A DNA stretch of 26,614 nucleotides from the NCBI GenBank assembly GCA_963772375.1, contig CAVYXG010000003.1, positions 1-26,614 on the forward strand, written 5' to 3'. Of this stretch, positions 6,606-14,700 are shown piece by piece. Source of the DNA: DATBHM01 sp963772375 (GTDB lineage: Bacteria; Actinomycetota; UBA4738; JACQTL01). Numbering within the stretch: position 1 is the stretch's first letter; each line of letters opens with the position of its first letter. The notes beneath the pieces are model-generated. The model did not search any database and was not told the origin of the DNA. It saw only the letters and a list, made by a program, of their open reading frames with translations. A program made the translations under genes and the position numbers.

Positions 6606-9600
6606 CTACGCCTGCGGGGCGAGCCCCGCGAGCTGCGCCGGCGACACGACGTCGAACGTTTCGCAGTTTCGCAGGACGTCGTGCCCCTGGTTGTCGAAGC
6701 AGTGGTCGAATCCCTCGCCGCCGTCGAGGATGTCGTTCCCGGGCCCTCCCTGCAGGCTGTCGGTGCCGCCCCCCCCGTCCACGCGATCGTTGCCGGGGCC
6801 GCCCGACAGCGAGTTCGAACCGACCCCGCCGACGAGGGCGTCCGCGAAGCTGGAGCCGACCGCGCCCTCGATGCTCACCAGGACGTCGGGCCCCTCGCCC
6901 CCGTCGGCGTGGCCGGGCGACGTGGCGAGATCGATCGACTCCCTTCGAGGGGAGAAGGCCCAGTCGGCGGTGTCCGAGCCGGTTCCACCATCCAGCCGGT
7001 CGGGGCCGGGCCCGCCGATGAGCACGTCGTCACCGGCGGCCCCCATCAGCCGGTCGGAGCCCGCCCCGCCTGCGAGCGTGTTCGGCCCCGGTGCCCCGAC
7101 GAGCAGGTCGCTTCGGGACGTGCCCGCGGCGTTCTCCACGCCGGACAGGTGGTCCCGCACGCCCTCCGCGGTCGTGACGCCGGTCGCGAGGTCGACCGTC
7201 ACCGGCCCGGTGCTGACGTCGCCGTAGGTGACGCCGTCGATGCCGGTCCCCCCGACCACCGCGTCCCGGCCCGGTCCCGGGCCGAGCACGTCGTTCCCGG
7301 CCCCGCCGAGGAGTCGGTCGTTCCCGGCCCCGCCGAGGAGCCGGTCGTTCCCGGCCCCGCCGAGGAGCCGGTCGCCGCCACCATCCCCCATCAGCACGTT
7401 GGCACCGGATGCACCCACCAGGGTGTCGGCGAACGGCGTTCCCTCGATCGATTCCACGGCACTGACCGATCCCCGCATCGCGAACCAGTCCTTCCCGTTC
7501 CCCGGGCCGGACGCGGTCCCGGAACGGAGCGACACGGTGACCCCGCCCGTCGTCCCCGCGGACGCGAAGCTCGCCGTGTCCGTCCCCGGGCCCCCGTCGA
7601 GCACGTCGTCCCCGGGGCCCCCGAGCAGGAGGTCGTTGCCCCCCTCGCCCAGCAGGACGTCGTCGCCTCCCCTCCCCACCAGGATGTCGCCGCCGCCGAG
7701 CCCGCAGATGACGTCCGGTCCGGCCGTTCCGCCCAGGATGTCCGGTCCGGGCGTTCCCGTGATCGTGCAGGCGCGGGCGGGGTCGTCGTCCACGATCGTG
7801 GCCACGGCCCACGGGTCGAGCAGGAATCCGCCGCGGGCCGCCGACAGACGCAGGCCGAGCGTCTCGTTCGGCTCGTGGATGGCGTCGGGGACGATCGGAA
7901 CGGCGACCGTCCTCGTGACCACCCCCGGTGGGAAGGACACGCGCCCGGCCCGCGCCGCGAAGTCCGCAGGCGGACGGGCCGTCCCCTGCACGGTGTCGAA
8001 CGCCACCGAGACCGGGGACGCCGACGGGGTGCCGAGGGACAGCCGCCACACCGCCTCGTGGTGATCGGTGCCCGTGCCCTCGGCGACGCTTGTGCTGCGC
8101 ACGCCGATGACCGGGCCCGTGGGCGGCCCGACGATCGAGAAACGGCGCAGGGCCGGCGTGGAGTCCCGCGACCCACGCTCGTCCGTCGCGGCGACCGAGA
8201 AGACGTACGAGCCCGGTGGGAGGGGGCCGAGCGTGACCGCCTGCCCGCTGCACGGGAACCACGGGCTCGCGGTGCCGTTGCGGGTGAGGCGGCACTCGTA
8301 GGTCGCGAGCCTCGACTGCGAGAAGTAACGGAACCGCACTAGGTGGTTCGCCGTGGGCAGGCCCGGCCCGCTCACGATGGTGGTGTCGACCGGTGGCGGT
8401 GTCCCAAGGCGGTGGAGCACCGCCACCAGGTGGTTCCGGAGCCCCCGGTGGGCGGGATCGCCGGCCAGGTTCCGGAGCTCGTACGGGTCGGCGTGGAGGT
8501 CGTACAGCTCTTGCTCGCCGGTCCCGTACCGGATGTACATGGCGCCCGGGGTCTCCACGCCCCAGAACCCGGGCTCGCGCAGACACGGCCCGCTGATTCC
8601 GTTGCACCTCGACAGCAGCAGCGCGCCCCGGACGGCGCGTTCGCGCTCGGCGAGGAGCGGCACGAGCGACGTGCCGTCCGCGCCCCAGTGGAACCCTGCG
8701 AGATCGGCGATCGTCGGAGCGATGTCGATGTTGGCCACGAGGGCGTTCGAGGTCCTGGGCGCATCCGCTGACGTGATGGGCGGATACCGGACGATCATCG
8801 GAACCCGAACCGACTCCTCGTAGGGCGGCCCCTTCCCCTCGAGGCGGTGCTCGCCGTAGAGGTAGCCGTTGTCGGAGATGTACACGACGAGCGTGTCCCG
8901 GGCCCTGCTCCCGAGGCCGCCGAGGATCGTCCCCACCGAGTCGTCGAAGCTCCGGACCGCTCGTGCCATCACCGCGTGGTTCCGGTCGACGGTCTCGATC
9001 TCACCCGGCTCGAACGGTGGGCGACGCACGTACTGGGGCTTGCCGTCGGTGCGCGTCTCCTCGTCATATGACGGCGGGCGCAACGGCGCGACGGGCAGGC
9101 CCGCGTAGCGGTCGTCGTTCGCCGGGAGGTGCGGCGTGGTCGGCGTGTACATCGCGAAGAACGGCCGACGTGACGGGGTCGAGCGGACGAAGCTCGTGAC
9201 CAGGCCGGCGAGGACGTCCGTCTGGTAGCGCCCCGGGAACGAGGTCCAATGGCCGTCGATGTTCACGTCCGGGTCGGTCAGGCTGTAGGAGGAGGGCGGC
9301 GAGCCGACGCACGCCCACCGGTCGAACTCGGCCCTCGGCGTGCAGGGCGCGCTGTTCAGGTACTTCCCGGCGAGCATCGTGCGGTAGCCTCGGTCGTGGA
9401 GCGCCTCGACGATGGTCGGGCGGCGCAGCGGGACGAAGTTGTCGTCCACGCCCGTGTGGAACTCGTGCAGTCCGGTGAGGATCTCGGAACGGGACGGACA
9501 GCACTCCGAGGTCTCGTCGTACGCGCGGTCGAAGAGGACGCCCCGGTCCACGAGGTCCGTGTACACCGAGGGCATGAGCGTCCGCCCGAACGTCGACCAC

Positions 9601-9767
9601 GCCTGGTCGTCCGCGACGATCAGCAGGACGTTCGGCTGCCGGTGGCCCGCGGCCCGCTCGCGCTCTCCGGCCGGGTCACCGGCGGCCGCGAGGGCGGTGG
9701 GCTGGGCCAGTGCGACCGACCAGCCGATCAGGGCCATCGCCGCTATGCACCGGTGCGCGCGCCTCAT
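6606..9767 (-). CDS. Secreted type I sulfatase with Calx-beta and RTX-like calcium-binding repeats
   Basis: Predicted product is 1053 residues, from ATG 9767 (an in-frame GTG at 9785 is possible). Residues 1 to about 29 are a signal peptide ending ALAAA. The sulfatase domain (about 45-455) has the metal-site VADDQ (Asp53, Asp54) and the C-x-P-x-R motif CCPSR, with Cys89 as the residue expected to become formylglycine; an SDNGYLYGEH block follows further on. Next come an Ig/Fn3-like module (about 460-550), a Calx-beta module (about 553-655, with EPNETL and VDDDPA) and then GGxGxDxL-type nonapeptide repeats (about 667-1030). It should hydrolyse sulfate esters outside the cell, with the repeats binding Ca2+ and perhaps glycan. 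It lies 59 bases downstream of the carbamoyltransferase in the same direction. The formylglycine-generating enzyme is not in this window. Confidence 0.9.
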   Translation of the reverse strand: MRRAHRCIAAMALIGWSVALAQPTALAAAGDPAGERERAAGHRQPNVLLIVADDQAWSTFGRTLMPSVYTDLVDRGVLFDRAYDETSECCPSRSEILTGLHEFHTGVDDNFVPLRRPTIVEALHDRGYRTMLAGKYLNSAPCTPRAEFDRWACVGSPPSSYSLTDPDVNIDGHWTSFPGRYQTDVLAGLVTSFVRSTPSRRPFFAMYTPTTPHLPANDDRYAGLPVAPLRPPSYDEETRTDGKPQYVRRPPFEPGEIETVDRNHAVMARAVRSFDDSVGTILGGLGSRARDTLVVYISDNGYLYGEHRLEGKGPPYEESVRVPMIVRYPPITSADAPRTSNALVANIDIAPTIADLAGFHWGADGTSLVPLLAERERAVRGALLLSRCNGISGPCLREPGFWGVETPGAMYIRYGTGEQELYDLHADPYELRNLAGDPAHRGLRNHLVAVLHRLGTPPPVDTTIVSGPGLPTANHLVRFRYFSQSRLATYECRLTRNGTASPWFPCSGQAVTLGPLPPGSYVFSVAATDERGSRDSTPALRRFSIVGPPTGPVIGVRSTSVAEGTGTDHHEAVWRLSLGTPSASPVSVAFDTVQGTARPPADFAARAGRVSFPPGVVTRTVAVPIVPDAIHEPNETLGLRLSAARGGFLLDPWAVATIVDDDPARACTITGTPGPDILGGTAGPDVICGLGGGDILVGRGGDDVLLGEGGNDLLLGGPGDDVLDGGPGTDTASFASAGTTGGVTVSLRSGTASGPGNGKDWFAMRGSVSAVESIEGTPFADTLVGASGANVLMGDGGGDRLLGGAGNDRLLGGAGNDRLLGGAGNDVLGPGPGRDAVVGGTGIDGVTYGDVSTGPVTVDLATGVTTAEGVRDHLSGVENAAGTSRSDLLVGAPGPNTLAGGAGSDRLMGAAGDDVLIGGPGPDRLDGGTGSDTADWAFSPRRESIDLATSPGHADGGEGPDVLVSIEGAVGSSFADALVGGVGSNSLSGGPGNDRVDGGGGTDSLQGGPGNDILDGGEGFDHCFDNQGHDVLRNCETFDVVSPAQLAGLAPQA
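7294..7374 (-). repeat. Three tandem 27-bp repeats within the RTX region
   Basis: Three head-to-tail 27-base units (7294-7320, 7321-7347, 7348-7374) differ at one base between the first and the others. Each encodes one nine-residue LLGGAGNDR-type calcium-binding repeat of the sulfatase. The near-identity suggests recent duplication, and copy number may vary between strains or assemblies. Confidence 0.9.
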
Positions 9768-9826
9768 GAGGGTCGAGTGTGCCACCTCGCCCGGAGGAAC
9801 TGAGCCGCCGGCTCGCGTCGCGGACC

Positions 9827-11578
9827 TCATGCCCCCGGGCCCGGGCCGCCGTCGGCGCCCCGGCGGTCCACCACCAGCGAGCCGAGCACGAGCAGGTCCA
9901 TGCGGGTGCGGACGAAACAGTCCACCGCCTCCTCCGGCGTGTTGCAGATGGGCTCGTTCTCGTTGAACGAGGTGTTGAGCAGCACCGGCACCCCGGTGCG
10001 GCGGCCGAAGGCCTCCACGAGGTCGTGGTACCGGGGGTGCTGGCTCTGCCGGATGGTCTGCACCCGGCCGGTCCCGTCGACGTGGGTGGGCGCGGGGATG
10101 CGGGCGCGCTGCTCCGGCCGCACCGGGTAGGTGAGGAGCATGAACGGCGACGGGTAGTCCTGCGTGAACCACTGGCCGACGCGGTCCTCGAGGACGACCG
10201 GGGCGAACGGCCGAAACGGTTCCCGGTGTTTCACCCGCGCGTTCAACACGTCCTTCATCTCGGGGCGGCGGGGGTCGGCCAGGATGGACCGATTCCCGAG
10301 GGCCCGGGGCCCGAACTCGGACCTGCCCTGGAACCATCCGAGCACGGCACCGTCCTCCAGGGCCGCCGCGCACAGCTCCACGAGGTCCCGGTCGTCGAGC
10401 CGCCGATGCGGCAACCCAGCCGCATCGAGCGCGGCGCGGCAGGCGGCCTCGCCGAACTCCGGCCCGAGGTAGGCGTGGTCCATCACGTAGCGGCGGGGGT
10501 TCCCGAGGACGTGGTGGTAGACGTAGGCGGCCGCCCCCAGGCTGGTGCCGCCGTCGTGGGCCGCCGGCTGGACGAACACGTCGCGAAACCCGGCCTCGTC
10601 TCGGATGCGGCCGTTCACCACGCAGTTCAGCGCCACCCCGCCGGCGAGGCACAGTGCGTCCAGCCCCGTTTCCCGCCGGAGCGAGCCCAGCATCGAGAGC
10701 TCGACCTCCTCGAGCCGGGCCTGCATCGACGAGGCGATGTTGCGGTGCCGGTCCTGGATGGGGTCGTCGGGGCCGGTCCGGCGCGGCCCGAGCCGCCGGA
10801 CGAGGCCCTCGTCCCAGATGGGGCCCAGCCGGGCGGTCCCGCCGTTCCAGACCATGGGGCGGATCTCCCGCAGGTGGCGGAAGCATGCCATGTCGAGCTC
10901 GAACGTCAGCCCGCCGCGGTGTCGAAGGATCGCCCGCATCGCGTCGATCTGCTCCGGCTCGCCGTACGACGCGAGCCCCATGACCTTGTACTCCTCGCCG
11001 TAGGAGTGGAACCCCAGGTACTGCGTGATGCCCGTATAGAACATGCCGAGCGAGTGGGGGTAGCTGACCCTGCCGAGGATCCGGAGACGGCTGCCCTCGC
11101 CGATGCCCCACATCGACGACACCATGTCGCCGAAGCCGTCGAACGACGCGACCGCGGCGCGTTCGAAGGGCGACACGAGGAACGCGCTCGCCATGTGGGC
11201 GACGTGATGCTCGACGCGATGCAGTTTGGCCCGGAGCGCGGGACCCAGGGTGGAGCGCAAGGCGGCCCCGATCCGCATCTGTGCCATCGGCTCGCCGCGG
11301 CGGACTACGAGGGAGCGGCCCGCGCTCGTGCCGGCCGCGAACCGGAGCTTGGGCCACAGATTGGCGAGCGGGTTCCCGGCCATCGCGACCTGGTCGACGT
11401 CGCCGGCCCCGAGGCCCGCCGCTTCGAGGCAGTACCGGACGGAACGGTGGGGAAAGCCGGTCTCGTACTTCTGCCGGGTGAACCGCTCCTCCTCGACAGC
11501 CGCGAGGAGCTCGCCGTCGACGATGACCGCCGCCGACGCGCTCGAGTGATACGCGTTGATGCCGAGGACGACGGTCAG
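9827..11578 (-). CDS. NodU/CmcH-family O-carbamoyltransferase
   Basis: Predicted product is 583 residues, close to the usual 550-600. These enzymes transfer a carbamoyl group from carbamoyl phosphate, through a carbamoyl-adenylate, to a sugar or alcohol hydroxyl in the cytoplasm. Visible hallmarks are LGINAYHSSASA at the N-terminus (His11), VEHHVAHMASAF (His124, His125, His128; metal-site region), SFDGFGD, LAGGVALNCVVNG, the family signature FGPRALGNRSILADPR, and VLLNTSFNENEP near the end (Kae1-like N-terminal half, YrdC-like C-terminal half). I start at CTG 11578 because GGAGG sits 4 bases upstream and the family normally begins at this point; ATG 11611 adds 11 residues and has no ribosome binding site. 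It is first in the minus-strand operon. The acceptor is probably an envelope sugar, judged from neighbours only. Confidence 0.92.
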   Translation of the reverse strand: MTVVLGINAYHSSASAAVIVDGELLAAVEEERFTRQKYETGFPHRSVRYCLEAAGLGAGDVDQVAMAGNPLANLWPKLRFAAGTSAGRSLVVRRGEPMAQMRIGAALRSTLGPALRAKLHRVEHHVAHMASAFLVSPFERAAVASFDGFGDMVSSMWGIGEGSRLRILGRVSYPHSLGMFYTGITQYLGFHSYGEEYKVMGLASYGEPEQIDAMRAILRHRGGLTFELDMACFRHLREIRPMVWNGGTARLGPIWDEGLVRRLGPRRTGPDDPIQDRHRNIASSMQARLEEVELSMLGSLRRETGLDALCLAGGVALNCVVNGRIRDEAGFRDVFVQPAAHDGGTSLGAAAYVYHHVLGNPRRYVMDHAYLGPEFGEAACRAALDAAGLPHRRLDDRDLVELCAAALEDGAVLGWFQGRSEFGPRALGNRSILADPRRPEMKDVLNARVKHREPFRPFAPVVLEDRVGQWFTQDYPSPFMLLTYPVRPEQRARIPAPTHVDGTGRVQTIRQSQHPRYHDLVEAFGRRTGVPVLLNTSFNENEPICNTPEEAVDCFVRTRMDLLVLGSLVVDRRGADGGPGPGA

Positions 11579-11582
11579 GGTG

Positions 11583-11587
11583 CCTCC
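11583..11587 (-). promoter_or_regulatory. Ribosome binding site favouring a CTG start
   Basis: On the minus strand GGAGG (11583-11587) stands 4 bases before CTG (11576-11578), where the carbamoyltransferase family usually starts. The alternative ATG at 11611 has no purine-rich stretch in front of it. The spacing is shorter than ideal, so the choice is tentative. Confidence 0.4.
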
Positions 11588-11634
11588 AGCCGGTCGAAGG
11601 TGCGCAACCATAGCGCGCGCCCGGCGGCAGTCGC

Positions 11635-11663
11635 TTGTCGTGCCCCCGGGCCGCCACGACAAT
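11635..11663. promoter_or_regulatory. Dyad-symmetric divergent promoter or operator
   Basis: A perfect 8-bp inverted repeat, TTGTCGTG (11635-11642) and CACGACAA (11655-11662), has a 12-base C/G-rich centre. Read on the plus strand it gives TTGTCG, 17 bases, GACAAT, a good promoter for the first AftD-like gene with a leader of about 90 bases. Read on the minus strand the symmetry gives TTGTCG, 17 bases, GACAAG, facing the carbamoyltransferase operon with a leader of about 50 bases. It could equally be the binding site of a dimeric regulator. Confidence 0.45.
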
Positions 11664-11760
11664 GGGCGGCCATGGTTGCTCGCGCCCAGACGCCCTCGCC
11701 CGGCTCGCCCCGCCGGGCCCCGGATGGGGTGGCCCGCGAGGCCCAACGAGCGGATCCCCT

Positions 11761-14700
11761 GTGGCAGCGACGGTAGCCGCGCGGCCGCGCCCGCTCGCTG
11801 CCGCACATCCGCCTCGGAACAGCCGGTCGCGGCTGGTGCTGTGGATCGCCCTCGCCGTGGCCATGTTCGCGCTCCCGTTCCTGTCGGCTCCGGGGAACTA
11901 CGTCTTCGACACCCACGACTCGTTGTGGTTCCACCCGGCCACGTACCTCGCCCGGTCGCTCTCGCTGTGGCGGTCGACCCCGTACCTCGGGCTGGAGCAG
12001 CACGACGGGCTGATCTTCCCGATGGGCGTAACGGTGTGGGGCCTGCGGTCGATCGGGCTCCCCATCTGGGTCGTGGAGCGCCTGTGGCACGGCGGGCTGC
12101 TGTTCGTGTCGGTGGCGGGAACCGTGCTGCTGGTCGACGCCATCCGGGGGACGAGGACCGCGGTGGCACCGTTCGTCGCCGGCCTGGCCTACACGCTGAC
12201 GCCGGCGACCTTCGGCTACGGACTGACGTTCACGCCGGTCTGGCTGCCCGCCGTGCTCCTCCCGCTGTTGCTGGTGGTCGTGATCCGGGGCATCGAGCGG
12301 CCCGGGCTCGCCTGGCCCGTGGCGTTCGGGCTGGTGACCTTCTGCATGGGCGGCGGCAACGGTGCACCGCAGGTGTTCGTGGTGCTGACCGCGTTGCTCC
12401 TGTTGTCGTGGCTCGTGTTCGTCGAGCGGCGGGTGCCCGTCCGGCGGGGACTGCGGTTCGCCGGATGGTCGATGCTGTTCTTCCTCGGCATGAACGCCTA
12501 CTGGCTGTTCCTGCTGAGCTCGCCCGAGGTCACCAACGCGCTGAAGTTCACCGAGCAGCCGACCACCATCAACGTGGCATCCAGCGCGTCGGAGACCATC
12601 CGCGGGCTGGGGTACTGGCAGTTCTACGGGGGGGATCAGGTCGGTCCCTGGGTGCCGGCCGTCCAGCACTCGCTGTCGGGCCCCCTGCTCGTCGTCGCGT
12701 CGTTCGCGGTCCCGATCGGCGCGGTGGCATCGGCCTGGCTGGTCCGGTGGCGGCTCCGGCTGTTCTTCACGCTGCTCGCGATCCTGGCGGCCTTCGTGGC
12801 CGTCGGGCTGTATCCCGTGCGGTCACCGAGCCCGTTCGGCCGTCTCCTGGAGCTCGCCTACAACCACGTCCCGGGGGCGGGCGGGCTGCGGACCTCGTAC
12901 AAGGCCGTGGCGGAGATGTCGCTCGGCCTCGCCCTGCTGTTCGGCATCGGCGCGGAGGCCGCCGGGAGACGGACCTGGTCCTGGGCGGCCGCCGCGTTCG
13001 CCGACGGGCGGACGCGGCTCGTCCGGTTCGGCTTCGTCGCCCTCGTCTCCCTGGTCGTGGCGGCGAACGCGTACCCCCTGCTCACGGGAGGCCTCTACAA
13101 CCCCGAGCGGAGCATGAGCTCCCTCCCCGGGTACTGGCACCAGGCGCTCAGCACGCTCGACCGGCGGGACACGACGTTCCGGGCCTTCTTCGTCCCGTCC
13201 ACGAGCTGGACGACGGCGGAGTCCACCTGGGGGGCGCTGAAGGAGCACGTGGACGCGACGGACCCTGAGGTGAACGCGGTCGACCCCGTCCGTCTTCCGG
13301 TCGAACAGCGCTACGGCACCAACCTGGTCGCCGCGGTGGAAGCCCCGTACCTCGACGGAGCCTCGCCGCAGGGGACGGCACAGCTCATGAGGTACCTGGG
13401 AGTCCGCGACGTCGTCCTGCAGAACGACATCGACTGGCGCTCGAGCCTGTCTGCGAGCCCGGCCGAGTTCGGCGCGTTACGAGGCGATTCGGACCTCGCG
13501 CCGTCGCTCGCCTTCGGCGCTCCTGGGGAGGGCATCGCCGCACCACCGAGCGGTGGTGGCGTCGGCTCCATCCGACCGGTGCAGCTGCTGACCGTCCGCG
13601 GGGCCGTCCCCATGATCCGGGCGGAGCCGGCCACTCCGGTGCTGCTGTCCGGGGACGGGTTCGGCATGGCCGAGGCGGCCAGGGACGGGCTCCTCGCGGG
13701 AGGTCCGCCCGTGCTGTACACGGGGTCGCTCGCTCCGGCGTCGCTGGGCGCCGTGCTCCGGCAGACCCACCCTCAAGTGATCGTGACCGACTCGAACCGC
13801 CGGCGGGTGTGGTTCTTCACGCGACCGCGCGCACCGAGGACCAACACGCTCCCGGCGGGAGCGACCGTCGCCGGGCGGCCGACCGGGTTCCTGCTGTTCG
13901 GCGACCGGATGGCGACGCAGTCGGTGGCGGAGTACCCGGGCCTCCGGTCGATCACGAGCTCGGGCTACGGGTCGCCGTTCGGCACCGATCCGCAGTTCCG
14001 GCCCGCCAACGCGTTCGACGGCGACCCCACCACCTGGTGGTTCGTGCGATCCGTTGCGCATCCCGAGGGAGCGTGGATCCAGGCCGACCTGCGAACGCCG
14101 GCATTCCTGTCCTCGGTCTCGGTGGATCAGCCAACGCTCACTCGCCTGCGGACGATCCGGCGGTACCGGTTGACGTTCTCGGACGGCTCGTCGGTTACCG
14201 CCGCCGCGGCCCCGGGTCGGCGGACGATCATCCGGTTCCCGGGCCGGTTCACGTCTTCTGTCCGGATCACCCTGACCAGCGTCGCCATTGGGCACGCGGG
14301 CGGCGGGCTGTCCGGTGCGGCGATCGCCGACATCGGCATCCGGGGGGTCGACACGGTGGAACGCGTCCGGGTCCCGGACGACCTCTTCCGCACGGCCGAC
14401 TCGCTGCCGGCCGGCGGGCTGGAGCTGGCCCGGCTGCCGTTCGCCTACCTGTTCGAACGGGCCGGGAACTCCTATCCCGGGGCTCCCCCCGAGGAGGTCG
14501 CGATCTCGCGGCGGTTCGACGTCGCCGGCACGCGGCGGTTCGACCTCGCCGGAACCGTCCGGCTGAACGCGCTCGCCTCCGATGCGGTGATCGACCGGAT
14601 CCTGTTCGGGCGGCGATCCGTCACGGCGACCTCGTCGAGTCGGTTGCTGGGGTCGCCGGCGCTCCGAGCGAGCGCCGCGCTCGACGGGAACCCCTCCACC

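Noticed and set aside
7294..7374. Regular repeats that could be taken for a CRISPR array
   Set aside because: The repeats are directly adjacent with no spacers and encode calcium-binding nonapeptides in frame with the sulfatase.
4101..8342. 1413-codon open frame on the plus strand
   Set aside because: It runs antisense to three well-supported minus-strand genes, is rich in Arg, Gly, Pro and His, and has no domain; such frames are expected in very GC-rich DNA.
9802..9814. Small hairpin (GAGCC, 3-base loop, GGCTC) between the carbamoyltransferase and sulfatase genes
   Set aside because: Five base pairs and no T-tract: too weak to call a terminator, and the two genes look co-transcribed.
9768..11864. 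Upstream extension of the sulfatase frame by about 700 codons
   Set aside because: It is out of frame with and overlaps the clearly real carbamoyltransferase, and a signal peptide starts at ATG 9767.
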